From contig NC_088331.1 of NCBI RefSeq assembly GCF_036884655.1, positions 16,529,501 through 16,593,500 of the forward strand: 64,000 nt of DNA. The letters are read 5' to 3'. Source of the DNA: Musa acuminata AAA Group (Eukaryota; Streptophyta; Magnoliopsida; Zingiberales; Musaceae). The notes under the pieces are model-generated. The model worked only from the letters and a program-made list of their open reading frames with translations, was not told the DNA's origin and ran no database searches. A program made the position numbers and the translations under genes. How positions within the stretch are numbered: position 1 is the first letter of the stretch; each line of letters starts with the position of its first letter. Positions 1 to 11,338 of this stretch are shown here, piece by piece.

Positions 1-555
1 TGGATAGATCGTATTGAATGATGAGACTCGCAGTAGGATTGAGTGGTAATACCCATCAGATTCATTTGGGACCTAACTGTAACTATTATTATCAATGAGG
101 GTATGTCTGAAAAAAACATTAGAGTGCCTGTTTTTCGGAGATGGTTCTCTCTTCTTCTCGTGGGAAAAGTTTCTTTCCTAGGGATCTTCAGAATAAAATA
201 AGATTTCATCTTAGGATTGACAGTAAGTTATGAAGACGATAAGGAAGAGAATCAATTATAAGGATCATGATATTATATTAATTTCTGTATTTATTATCAA
301 ATTGTTTAGGAGTTTAAACATCTAAATTTCTTCTTATTAAGTATTATTCATCTTAATTATAGAAGCTTATTGGCCGTAGTTCCTTTTTTACTATTGATAA
401 TTTTTTAAAAATAATAAAATATTATTTTATTATTTATTGTCTCATTATTACTAATTTTTCGACAATCCTTTATTTTATCCTCGCTAGTGCCACCTGTCGA
501 TGTTTGCTTTTCTATAAGTTTCATTCAGAAGATAATTCGATATATTAGATATTGA
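1..555. other. Unassigned AT-rich stretch
   Basis: No open frame or family motif could be recognised. The segment lies directly upstream of a decayed gypsy protease-RT and may be more of the same element, worn past recognition; that is inference. Confidence 0.4.
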
Positions 556-1165
556 ATAGTAATTTGACATATCAAGTGATTGCTATACATACTTATGAGT
601 CTTACATAATTATTGATAATAAGAATGTTCTGATTGGTTTGATTGAATTAGAGATAAAGAAGTTTGATATTATCTTTCTAATTGATTAATTAGCTAGACA
701 TTTTTTGAGGATGAAATATGGAAGCTATTTATTTAATTGTGCTGAAATTGAATCAAGGCAATATGAACTTGACAAATATTATGGTCATATTTAATATTTA
801 TGTTTCTTAGAAGAATTGATTTAATTTTCATTAAATTAAGATTGAATTTATTATTATTTTTAATTGTCAATAACGCTTTTGATATAATGACATTAGTTGA
901 ATTGAAAGAATTAACAGAGAAGCTACAATAATTATCTGATAAAATTTTATTGGATATAATCTTTATTATCTGAGTGCTTTGAATCCATTTGTAAATAAGA
1001 AGATGAAAGTTTGAGATTGTATAATAATTATCTAGTTCAAATAAGATGATAATATTAAATATTATCTTTTCTAAGGATTTATTTGATCAGGTGCAATAGT
1101 ATTTTTAAAGATTGACATATGATTTGATCATCATTAAAACAAAATTGAAATTGATGGTGTACTTA
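556..1165 (+). pseudogene. Heavily decayed Ty3/gypsy (Tekay/Del-like) protease to RT
   Basis: Reading across stop codons, the plus strand keeps a gypsy protease end: a phrase like DNKNVLIGLIELEIKKFDII, then a degraded GMDWLA block (about 650-700). Further on come LKELTEKLQ and a degraded LSDKGFIRP block (about 890-960), then LFDQ and a damaged '[11 protein letters not shown]' region (1080-1150). This is the order at the start of gypsy reverse transcriptase. Many differences look like C-to-T or G-to-A changes, as expected from old methylated DNA. No frame is intact, so it is a dead relic. The Tekay/Del assignment rests on remembered family motifs and is tentative. Confidence 0.55.
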
Positions 1166-1295
1166 AACAGCTTTTTGGATTAGACATAGATAATAATAGA
1201 AAATATTCTAGCAATCAATCTCATCACGTCAACTAGTCGCTACAAGGGCGCTAATATGAAAAAAGAAGGCCTAGTCACCCTATCATAGGGTAGTA
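1166..1295. other. Unassigned junction sequence
   Basis: A short stretch between the decayed gypsy relic and the 54-bp repeat. Nothing recognised. Confidence 0.3.
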
Positions 1296-1299
1296 ATAT

Positions 1300-1585
1300 G
1301 GAGGCAACTATAGCCTATCGATCCCGTGGACGACAATCCATGGGAGGCTATTTGGGTCGGCTCGATCGACCTCCGTGGATAGTGGTCTACGAGTGATCGC
1401 TCGGGTCTACCCTCCTCGATCGACCCGTTGTGGACAAAACGCTAGGGGGGAGGGTATTATGGTTGTTACAAGCCTATCGCTCCTGTGGACAAAATACCAG
1501 AGGAGAGGCACTATGATCGTTACAGAGCTATCGCCCTCGTGGACGGAATGCCAAAGAGAGCGTGTTATGGTCATTACAAGTGTTG
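1300..1585. repeat. Imperfect tandem repeat, about 54 bp per unit
   Basis: A block containing 'GTTACAAGCCTATCGC', 'GTGGACAAAATACCAGAGG' and 'GGCACTATG' recurs with changes. Two clear adjacent units are 1465-1518 and 1519-1572, with more diverged copies upstream. Because 54 is a multiple of three, open frames appear on both strands (about 1375-1691); I read these as repeat by-products, not genes. Confidence 0.6.
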
Positions 1586-1990
1586 AAAAATCTAGGACAG
1601 CATCACATGTGCAACAGAATAATAGAAAGCAAAAATCCCAGAATTTATGGCAAAAAAAGTTTCTCGTCGTTGTGTGAAGATTGATGCGCAAAACCGAAAA
1701 CTATACATATGTAGAAGATACATTACTTAGGAATATCATATGTCCCTGAAAACCTATAGATCTATGGGAGAGGATAAAGAAGGTCAATTGTCCTCCTCTC
1801 TAGCAGTGATCCATATGGCAACAAAAACACTCCTCAAATCACTGCACAATCTCCTTTCCATTCACACCACACAATCAAGAAGGGACTAGCCCTTCTTGTT
1901 CTCCATACTCCCAAACTAGGGCTGTTGGCTGAGGAGGAGAGGGAAAGAGGAGTATAGGAGGTAGCAACTAAAAGGGTCTAGCTTATGTTG
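1570..1990 (-). mobile_element. Inverted partial LTR-B (Ty1/copia LTR family)
   Basis: This shares a long run of similarity with 44925-45360: 'GAAAACCTATAGATCTAT', then a GAGAGGAT...GGTCAATT block, a CTCCTCAAATC block and a GAGGAGGAGAG block. On the reverse strand it matches the downstream part of the LTR-B units at 2150-3600 and 9119-10515, after their TATAAATAGG box. It is a truncated reverse-oriented LTR. Confidence 0.55.
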
Positions 1991-2150
1991 CTAGTTATAA
2001 GTGCATTGTACGTCAATCATGTGAGTGATGACACATATGATATAACATGCACTCTTTTTGCTTATTATTATTATTATAATATTTTATCACTTTATATTGC
2101 TTGTTGCATAAATATATTGTGATATCCATATATTTGTGTAATGAGAATCA
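1991..2150. other. AT-rich spacer
   Basis: Non-coding, with ATT-rich runs between two oppositely oriented LTR-B pieces. Nothing further seen. Confidence 0.35.
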
Positions 2151-3600
2151 GATCGTGATGAGATCACGATAATGAGACCGATTCATTTTTAAACATAAAC
2201 CCTAAATAATCTTGGTCATAGGTTACTCAAGAGGGATATCAAGATAACCGGACAGACTAGTGTGCTATAAACCCATTCATATGATGGAGGCAACTGATAT
2301 CATAGCTGCTCGTGTGGGGACACTAGGGCTATAGTGTAGGTGCTTATTGGAGAATGAGTTCACTGATTGATCCGCTCACAGAATGCTAGATGGTTGATGA
2401 TACCTTATTGTTAGACAATGATCCTGTCATCCCAGTGGTGTACTTGGTCCTTAGACTTGAAACACCAATGATGTCCTATATGAGTACTCCACTCTTTGAT
2501 ACCAGACTTATAGGTTTGGAAGTTTCAAATCTAGCACAACCGATCATCGGGAGAGGCAACTAACCTTACAAGAGCTATTGAGTGTCAATAGATGATCATC
2601 TACTCTCAGTATCATGTGAGGAATATCTCATGTATTCTTGCTCAAATAAATTCTTAGCCAAGGCCATTCAGATTGAGATATAAAGAGTTCTCCGGGAGAA
2701 TTCGATTAGAGCAAGACTCGAGGAGAAACCGTATGACCCTGACAGCACCATACCTAATATACGGTCTCTAGGATATTAGATGAATGAGTATAGGTATACG
2801 GTAACTGAGGATAGATAGGTCCAAAGAATTAGATTCCCTTGTATCATATGGGGATTGTAACGTAGTGGTCTAGTACGTCCGTAGTCAATGAGTCGAGTAA
2901 ATTATTATAAAGATAATAATTCACTGAGCTAGAAGGAGTTCTAATAGGTATGACTTACGGTCAGCTTGATATTGGGCCTAGAGGGTCACACACATATGGT
3001 TGGTGTTGCAACGAGTAGAGGTTTGGTTATGAGATATCCGTTGGAGCTCCTATCTTATTGGATATCCATTAAGCTTTTGAATTATTGGATCCTATAAATG
3101 AGATCCAATAAGAGCTAATACAAAATTATTGTAGAGACCCACTAATCTAAAATGTTTAGGTAATTGGATAAAGATCTAATACCAAATAAGGTAGGATCCA
3201 TTAGGGTTAAGTTGACAAGGGACCTTTATAAATAGGAGGGAACCAAAGGGCCAAAGGCTAGGCTTCTTTGTTGCCACCTCCTATTCTCCTCTCCCCTTCT
3301 CCTCCTAAGCCAGCAAGGGTGTATGGAGATTTGGGCAGCGATTTAAGGAGCGTCTTCATAGTCCCTACCATGTGGATCACCGCTAGAGAGGAGGACACTT
3401 GACCTCATTCATCCTATCCCATATATCTGTAGAATTTCAGGGATATACAATCTCCCTAGGTAACATAACTATCTCACATGTGGTTTTTAATTTCACGGGT
3501 TTTTGCATACCGATCTTTGCACGACGATAAATACCTTTTTGGGAAATCTAGGATTTTTGTTTTATATTCTTTTGCTACGTATGTGATGTCGCCCATAGAT
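2150..3600 (+). mobile_element. LTR-B unit 1: copia 3' non-coding region plus LTR
   Basis: Nearly the whole stretch aligns by eye with 9119-10515, from 'AAACATAAACCCTAAATAAT' through the TATA box 'TTTATAAATAGGAGGG' (about 3223) to the end near 'ATGTGATGTCGCCC'. In the second copy this sequence directly follows copia RNase H, so it is the 3' end of that copia family. No reliable open frame. Exact TG...CA ends were not found. Confidence 0.65.
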
Positions 3601-3604
3601 TTCC

Positions 3605-3960
3605 CTAAATTTGCCTCATTTGGTTCCCTCCTATTTATAGAGGTCCCTATCAACTTAACCCTAATGGATTATATCCTATTGGGTATTGGATCTTCATCCA
3701 ACTACTCAAGCCTCTTAGAATAGTGAATCTCTACCCAATAATATCTTATTAGCTCTTATTAGATCTTATCGACAAGATCTAATAATTCAGGGGCTTACTA
3801 GATATCCAATGTGATAGGGGCTCCAACGGATATCTCATATCCAAATATCTACTCGTCACAAAACCTGCCATATATGTGTGAGCAAGTAGGCCCAATATCG
3901 AGCTGGTTGTGAGTCATAGGTGCCCGCGGGTGAAACTATTGCTATAGGATCAAGAGATAA
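3605..3960 (-). repeat. Inverted LTR-B fragment, head to head with unit 1
   Basis: The reverse complement matches 2935-3265 in the same order: the 'GATATTGGGCCTA' block, the GAGATATCCGTTGGAG block, and TATAAATAGGAGGGAACC. With unit 1 it makes an inverted repeat of about 320-bp arms around a loop of about 340 bp. Confidence 0.65.
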
Positions 3961-3965
3961 TTACA

Positions 3966-5684
3966 GATTTCTTCCTCCTTCCTCTTGATGATTATGAGGT
4001 CGTGCTCAGCATCGAATAGCTGATGACATTAGGTGATGTTTCTTGGAATTTTATGAAACTAATTATGAAATTTTACAGTAAGGGAAAATATGTGATACTG
4101 CATGGGAAACGTGGGGGCGACAAAATGACGATTTGCACACAATGAATGGAGAAGGTTTTGCACAAAGCATACAACGGCTTTTTGGTACAACTTGAGCAGC
4201 AAACTAAGGGAGAGCCAACAAAATTTAAAGATCTAAACCTACTTCCTTTGCTTGCTAAATTTTTAGATATATTTGATGAACCACACAACCTACATCCTAC
4301 CCGTCGACATGATCATTATATATCGATTCTTCTAAGCAAACTTCTATCAAATACTCAGCCATATCAGTATCCACATCTCTAGAAGGATGAAATTGAAAGG
4401 ATTGTAAAAGAGATACTCGAAACAGAAGTTATTCGGCCAAGTTATAAACCCTACTCTTCACCGGTACTCCTTGTACGAAAGGACGAAACATGGCGAATGT
4501 ATGTTGATTACCGAGCTCTCAACAGCATAACCGTCAAGGACAAATACCCTATTCTAGTAGTAGATGAATTTCTTGATGAATTAAAGGAAGCACTAGTCTT
4601 CATAAAGCTAGACATTCGATCCGGTTATCATCAAATACGAGTGTGCGAAGAAGACATATTGAAAACCGCCTTTCGAACACACAACGACCACTACGAATTT
4701 TTGGTAATACCCTTTGGTCTCACCAATGTTCCCTCCACTTCCAGAGCCTTATGAATGATATTTTTCGGAATTATCTTCATAAGTTTGTTTTGGTTTTCTT
4801 CGACGATATCCTTATTTACAACCCTTCTCTTGAAAGTCATTTTCAGCACTTACGATTTGTTTTGACGATTTTGCGAGAACATGTTCTTTTTGTCAAAAAA
4901 TCGAAGTGTGACTTTCTTCAACAGAAGGTGGAATATCTTGGACATATCATATCAGAGGAAGGTGTGGTGGTGGACCCCTCCAAAATTGAAGCAATGCAGA
5001 ACTGGCCGACCTCGAGAAACATAAAATCGCTACGCAGCTTTCTCAGTTTAACAGACTATTACCGTAAGTTAGTGAAAAACTATGGAAAGATCAGTGCACC
5101 CCTTACTTGCTGAAAAAATATGCTTTCCAATAGTCGAATAAAGCCACCACCACCTTCGACGAACTTAAAATCACAATGATGACAATGCCCATACTAGCGC
5201 TACCTGACTTCGGCAAGACTTTTGTTATTGAAGCCGATGCTTCCGGAGTCAGAATTAGTGCTGTACTAATGCAAGATGGCCGCCCTCTCGCTTGTACTAG
5301 TAAGATCATAAAAAAATTGGAGGAAGCACTAAGCTCCATGACTCATTACAGTTGGGACTCAAAAGAATTGCGCTATAAGGGACGTATTGTTCTTGTGCCA
5401 AATTCTACTTGCATAAAGACCATCCTTCAAGAGATGCATTCCACACCTGCGGTCGGGCACTCTGGGTTCCTTAGAGCCTATAAGAGAATTAAGCAAAAAT
5501 TTTATTGGGTAGGGATGAAAAATATTATTGCTAAATTTGTGGCACAATGTGATGTACGTCAACGACATAAAGGCGAGATAGTGGTAAATCCTGGAAAGCT
5601 GCAACCTCTACCCATCCCGGACTTAATATAGACTGATATATCAATGGACTTTATCGAAGAGCTACCCTCATAATAAGGAAAAAG
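3966..5684 (+). pseudogene. Reina-like chromovirus pol, first part (protease end, RT, RNase H, integrase N-terminus)
   Basis: This is the left part of a Ty3/gypsy polyprotein, disrupted by stops and frame changes. A protease tail (DDYEVVLSIE) lies near 3990. RT follows with '[18 protein letters not shown]' (4497), a [13 protein letters not shown] core, [20 protein letters not shown] (about 4660-4720) and the catalytic FFDD (about 4796-4810). After it come the GHIISEEGVVVDPSKIEA block and RNase H with EADASG (about 5230). The integrase zinc region VGHSGFLRAYKRIKQKFYW has CDVR where CxxC is expected. The 'HYEFLV.PFGL' wording is typical of the Reina clade. The 5' end and gag are missing. Coding is cut at 5684 by a solo LTR and resumes at 7157. 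Confidence 0.85.
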
Positions 5685-7161
5685 TGTTGAATCTCGTATT
5701 TTGATGATGAAACCAATTGATAATTATGTTTATGTTTAACTGCATTTTTAGTGATGCAGGTCTACTCGATCAGGTTTAGACAGTTGATGCAGGAGGAATT
5801 GACATTGCGCCGGAAGAGATCATGTCAGGATATTGGATGGCTGAATGCTTCGGATGTCGGGCATCGGGCCAAGGAGAGCAAAATTGCGCCAAGGATATCG
5901 GGGTTACGGAGGTCAACTGCCGATTGGGCAACAAGCCGCAAGAGAGGACGATGCACCAAAGAATCGGACGAAGCGCCAACCAATGACGTGCCGGGCAACA
6001 GAATGTCAATTCGCATTGTAATAATTGTCTAGATCGGAGTTGAGTTTTGGTTTGTGTGTGTAGGATTAACTACGATAACGATGAAGACATAAAGCGAAAC
6101 AAAGTGCTGGAGTCAAGCCGGAAGGTTCATTGGAAGTTCGCGGAGCTCACCGAGAAAGATCGGAGCTTACCAAAGAAGCTCATTGGAACTCGCCAAGATC
6201 AAATCGTGAAGTCTAGGAGCTTGCCGGGAGTCCGCAGAATGGTTTCCGAGAGTTTATCGGAAGACCGTCGGAAGTTCGCCGGAAGAAGTCTTGACTTACG
6301 GACTTTGTAATAGCTTAGAAAATGTCTTTAAATTCATAGTTAGTACGTTAATTAGGGTTAGAATTAGGTATTAATCCTATAACCCAAGTAGGGGCCAATT
6401 GGGCCCGAGTTCGGACTGGTTTGGGCCAAGTTTGGAGCCCAACCAGTGAGCTGAATTGGCCTAGGTGGTGGCACCGCCCAGCACCCGAGAGCTGGGCGGT
6501 GACACCTCCTGGGCTGGGCGGTTGCACCGCCCAGCACCCGAGCACTGGGCGGTGGCACCGCCAGCATCGGGAACATAAGAGAATTCAAATTTTTAGAGCC
6601 CAAATTTGAATCCTCTTGAGGCCTATAAATACCCCTCAAGTCTCAGCTGAGAATACAACTTTTTGAGCAACAAGTGATTGAGAGAAAAGTCTTAGAAGAG
6701 TCTTTGCTAGTCTTGTTTTCAATTTTCTAGTGTTCACCTCCTTCTTTCTTGTTGAAAATCTGTAAGAGAGTGAACAGCTTGTAAAAGTTGTAAGAGGGGT
6801 ATTTACCCTTCCCTTTCAAGAGATTTGCTAGTAGAAGGCGGGAGCCTCATCGAAGAGGGGCCTTGCAAGTGGATGTAGGTCATTTGACCGAATCACTGTA
6901 AAATCGGCGTAATCTCTGGTTTGCATTTACTTATTGTCATTTATATTACTGCAAACCATTTGCACTTTAATGCTATACTGCTTTGTCTCCGTCTTACTTA
7001 TCTCTTCAAGTTAAAACGTAATCGAAACGTTTTTAAACGAAAACGTTGCTTTTATCGTACGAAGTTTCCGAAAAGTGTTTAAATCGTGAAAAGTTTATCG
7101 CACTTCACCGCTCCACTAATTCACCCCCCCCTCTTAGTGCCGCTCCGATCCTAACAAAAAG
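5680..7161 (+). mobile_element. Solo Sirevirus-type LTR with AAAAG target duplication
   Basis: The LTR proper is 5685-7156 (1472 bp), from TGTTGAATCTCG to GATCCTAACA. It is flanked by AAAAG at 5680-5684 and 7157-7161. Removing it and one AAAAG rejoins the gypsy integrase reading. It carries both 5' modules (M1, about 5755-6030; M2, about 6060-6300), a GGCGGTGSCACCGCC palindrome cluster at about 6465-6560, and a TATAAATACC box near 6626. No internal domain is present, so it arose by LTR-LTR recombination or loss. Confidence 0.93.
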
Positions 7162-8191
7162 TATAATTCTTGTCGTGGTTGATCGCCTTACAAAGTAGGC
7201 TCACTTTTGCGATGTTCGTAATCCCTACACTACTTCTAGTATTGCTCGAATCTTTATGGAGAATATAGTAAAATTGCATGGGATGCCAAGATCTATTATA
7301 AGTGATCGTGATAGGGTCTTTATAAGAAGATTTTGGACAGAGTCATTCCAGATGCAGGGCACTAAATTGAAAATAAGTACGGTATATCACCCACAAACCG
7401 ACGACCATACTGAAGTAGTGAACAGGTGCTTAGAGATATACCTTAGATGCTTCACTAGTGACTGTCCAAAAGAGTGGACAAAGCGGCTTCCCTGGACCGA
7501 GTGGTGGTATAATACAACTTATCATTCATCCACAAAATTTACTCCCTATGAGGATATGTATGGCCGACCTCCTCTTGTGATCCTAAAATATGTGTTGGGC
7601 ACCTCTAAAGTAGAACAAGTAGACAGGGAACTACAGGACATAGATAAAATGCTAAAGTTACTAAAAGATAATCTCACTATAGCCCAAGCAAGGATCAAAC
7701 AACAATATAATCAACACAAAGGCGAAAGAGAATTTTCAGTAGGAGATTGGGTCCTCCTACGACTCCAGCCATACAAGCAAACATCAATCTAGACAGAGCA
7801 TCTATGAAGCTTTCATCTCGGTTCTATGGGCCCTACCAAATTTTGGAGCGCATCGGAGCAGTAGCATACAGATTGGACTTACCCGCTAGCTCCCGAATCT
7901 ATCCAGTCTTCCATGTGTCGTGTTTAAAGCTCAAGCTAGGACAAAACGAGATAGCCCAAAGTCATTTACTAAATATAACTACCCATGGAGAACTCTAGGC
8001 CCACTGAGTCCCATTATTGATTGACAGATCATGACTCGACGACGACGACCCACTACTGAAGTGATAATATAGTGGGCGAACCTACCAGTAGAAGATGCCA
8101 CTTAGAAGAACTATGTCCACTTGAAGATCAAATTCTCAGAATTCATGGATCGTCAGCCTTGAAGACAAGGCTGATTTGAAGAGGGCGGGTC
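7157..8191 (+). pseudogene. Reina-like chromovirus pol, second part (integrase core, GPY/F, chromodomain)
   Basis: This continues the gypsy integrase after the solo LTR: a degraded VVDRLTK, then 'MPRSIISDRDRVF' (second catalytic Asp, about 7280-7320) and 'VYHPQTDDHTEVVNR' holding the catalytic Glu. A SVGDWVLLRLQPY block and the GPY/F module FYGPYQILERIGAVAYRLDL (about 7825-7885) follow. A frame change lies near 7770. From 8040 to 8190, reading through stops, 'WANLPVEDAT' and KIKFSEF resemble the end of a chromodomain, the targeting module of chromoviruses. The coding trace runs into the purine tract GAAGAGGGCGGG just before the LTR. Inactive. Confidence 0.85.
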
Positions 8192-8570
8192 TGTTAGGAC
8201 TCTAGCTAGGAGAGTCCTAATTGAATTTTATTAAAAGGGGTATTCATGTAAAACCTACTTAGCCAACCCCTATTAAAGAGGTAAAGAGGCCGGCTAGGGT
8301 TAGGGTTAGTTGGGAGGTTGCCTCTTATAGTAGGAGTCTTATTAGGAGTTGGGTTTAAGTAGGAGTCTTGAGTAGGAGTCCTATTAGGAGTTGGGGTTTA
8401 GAAGCCCTATAAATAGTCATGTATTCATCCTCTTTTGAGAAGGAATAGATGAATCTTTTTACCAGCCTTTGAGCCGCAACTTGGAGGAGGGAACCCCTAT
8501 AGAATTCCAAGGAGGCCGATCCCCTAAAGAGATCAACCCCAACCTTAGAATCCGCTAGGGTTCTAAAACA
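8192..8570 (+). mobile_element. Reina-like 3' LTR (379 bp)
   Basis: The LTR starts TGTTAGGACTCTAGCTAGG right after a purine tract and ends at about TTCTAAAACA. A CCCTATAAATAG TATA box sits near 8407. Short LTRs are usual for Reina. Directly after 8570 the DNA reads as copia coding sequence (LLKRFGMKNSK), so the chromovirus sits inside a copia pol. The matching 5' LTR is absent. Confidence 0.75.
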
Positions 8571-9118
8571 CCATTATTAAAAGGTTTGGCATGAAAAATT
8601 CCAAGAGATGTCTCATACCGATGAGACATAGGATATTGCTTTCTAGGAATATGTCCCCAAAGACTCTTGAAGAAAGGGCGAACATTGATAGGATATCCTA
8701 TGCCTTAGCAATAGGGTCTATCATGTATACTATGTTATATACCAGGCTTGATTTAGTGCAAGCTTTGAGTGTCACGAGCAGGTATCAGATAGATTCAGGC
8801 TTAAAGCATTGGAAAGCAGTAAAGTGTATCCTTAAGTAATTGAGAAGGACAAAGGATCTTTTATTGATATATGGAGGTAGTAGCCTCAGGGTTAAAGGCT
8901 ACATGGACTCGAGTTTCCAATTCGATGTCGATGATAGCAAGTCTAATTCGGGGTATATGTACACCCTGAATGAAGGAGCAGTATGCTGGAAGAGTTTCAA
9001 GCAGGATACTATTGCTGACTCGACCACAGAGGTGGAGTATATTGTTATGGTAGAGGCATCAAAGGAGGGAGTCTAGATGAAGAAGTTCATCACAGATCTG
9101 GAGTCGAGATAATCCTTT
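8571..9118 (+). pseudogene. Ty1/copia RT end and RNase H fragment
   Basis: This is the C-terminal part of a copia polyprotein that makes cDNA from the element RNA. Visible blocks are 'LKRFGMKNSK', MSPKTLEERANIDRISYA, AIGSIMY, a 'TRLDLVQALSVTSRYQ' helix and GYMDSSFQFDVDDSKSNSGY. An 'ADSTTEVEYI' RNase H active-site block and MKKFITDLE follow. Stops occur at about 8838 and 9076. The wording fits the Tork/Angela group of copia elements; lineage uncertain. It leads straight into LTR-B unit 2. Confidence 0.85.
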
Positions 9119-10515
9119 AAACATAGACCCTAAATAATCCTGGTCATAGGTTACTCAAGAGGGACATCGAGATAACCAAACAAACTAGTGTGTTGTATAC
9201 CCGTCCATATGATGGAGGCAGTTGGTCTCATAGCTGCTCATGTGGGGACACTAAGAATATAATACATGTGCTCATTAGATAATGAGTTCACTAATTGATC
9301 CGCTCACGGAATGTTGGATGGTTGATGATACCTTACTGTCAAACAGAAATTTCGTAGTCCCAATAGTGTATCCGGTCCTTAGACTTGAGATACCAAGAAT
9401 GTCCCATATGAGTACTCCATGCTTTGATACCAGACTTATAGGTTTGGAAGTTTCAGATCTAGTATAATCGGTCATTGGGAGTAGCAACTAACCTTACGGG
9501 GCTATTGAGTGTCGATAGAGGATCATCCGCTCTTAGTATCATAAGAGGAATATCCTATGTATTCTTGCTCAGATAAATCCTTGGCCTAACAGCAATATCC
9601 TATGTATTCTTGCACAGAGGAATATCCTATGTATTCTTCGGGAGAATCCGATTAGGGCGAGACTCGAGGAGAAATCGTATGGGCCTAATAGCACTATGCT
9701 CGGTATATGGTCTCTGGGATATTGGATGGTTAAGGGACTTTAGGTACATAATAACTGAGGATAGATAGGTCCAAAGGATTGGATTCCCCTGTATCATATG
9801 GGGACTACGGTGTAGTGGCCTAGTACATCTACAATCGATGAGTCGAGTGAATTATTATGGAGATAATAATTCACTGAGCCAAAAGGTATTCTAACAGGTA
9901 TGACTCACGACCTGCTCGATATTGGGCCTAGAGGGTCACACACATATGGTAGGTATTGCGATGAGTAGAGGTTCGGATATGAGATATCCGCTAGAGCCCC
10001 TATCTTATTGGATATCCAATAAGCCCTTGAATTATTGGATCCCATAGATGATATCCAATAAGAGATTATTAAGTAGAGACCCACTAATCTAAGAGGCTTC
10101 GGTAATTGGATGGAGATTTAGTACCCAATAGGGTAGGATCCATTAGGGTTAAGTGGGGGCCTTTATAAATAGGAGGGAACTAAAGACCCAAAGGCTGGGG
10201 CTTCCTAGCTAGCCTTCTCCTCCTCAGATAGCAAGTGTGGAGATTTGAGAAGTATTGTTGCAGCCCTGCTGTGTGGATTATCACTAGAGAGGAGGACATT
10301 TGACCTCTTTCATCCGCTCCTATAGATCTATAGAGATTCAGGGATATACGATCTCCTTAGGTAAAACACAATCTTTTATATACATAATTTTTATTTTGTA
10401 GATTTTACACACCAATCTTTACACGACGATAAACATATCTTTGGAAAATTGGAGGATTTTATTGTATGTTCTTCCGTTGAGCATGTGATATCACCCCTTA
10501 GATTTCCCTACACCT
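9119..10515 (+). mobile_element. LTR-B unit 2: copia 3' non-coding region plus LTR
   Basis: Second copy of the sequence at 2150-3600, with a TTTATAAATAGGAGGG TATA box near 10163. A local duplication of a GGAATATCCTATGTATTCTT phrase appears at about 9545-9640. It follows copia RNase H and precedes copia integrase, as if two elements shared this LTR and the second lost its primer site and gag. Confidence 0.7.
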
Positions 10516-10529
10516 ACTATAATCAAAAA

Positions 10530-11338
10530 CTTTATTTTCATTTTATGTTTGATAGTTAGTGGATATAAATTAGTTTTTGAGAACTATGGTTGTTCAATAT
10601 TATTAGATGATGAGATCATCATGAGAGGAATATTGTATAATGGTTTGTTTATACTAGACACTGCTCCACATATCGTGAATGTAAGGATATCCAAGAGGAA
10701 ACAAGATGTGGTGAATAGTGCATACTTGTGGCATTGTAGGCTAGGTCACATCTATGAGGGAAAGATTCAAAAGTTGCTAAAGGATGAATATCTAGATCCA
10801 TTCGACTATAAATCATATATAATTTGCAAGCCTTGCCTTCATGAAAAATTGATCAACTCTCCATTTAGTGGAACTAGAGATAGAGCCCTGAATTGTTGGA
10901 ACTCATACATAGTGATATTTATGGACCCATGTCAACTTATGTCATAGGTGGTTACTCCTACTTTATTACTTTTACTAATGATTTCTTAAGGTATGGATAT
11001 GTGTACTTGATAAAGTACAAGTCCGAGGCTTTTGAGAAATTTAGAGAGTATAAGAATGAAGTGGAGAACCAGACAAGAAAAACTATCATGACTTTTCGAT
11101 CAGATCGAGGAGGTGAGTACTTAAGTACAAAGTTTACCCAGTTCCTCAAGGACCATGAGATTCTATCTCAATGGATACCTCCTTATACACCTCGGCTCAA
11201 TGGTGTATTTGAATGGAGGAATCGTGCACCGTTAGACATGGTGCGGTCCATGATGAGCTTCGTCGACCTACCCGTCTCATTCTAGGGTTATGCAGCTTAC
11301 CTTTTAAACAGAGTTCCAATTAAGTCGGTAGTGTCTAC
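10530..11338 (+). pseudogene. Ty1/copia GAG-pre-integrase and integrase fragment
   Basis: Two overlapping frames, joined by a one-base shift near 10890, give a copia integrase. The pre-integrase block 'LWHCRLGHI' is near 10730. The zinc region CKPCLHEK follows, then 'LIHSDIYGP' (first catalytic Asp), 'TFRSDRGGEY' (second Asp) and LNGVFEWRNR (the catalytic Glu in an altered VSERRNR context). The last readable phrase is AAYLLNRVPIKSVVST. It is cut at 11339 by an unrelated repeat. No gag lies between it and LTR-B unit 2. Dead fragment. Confidence 0.88.
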
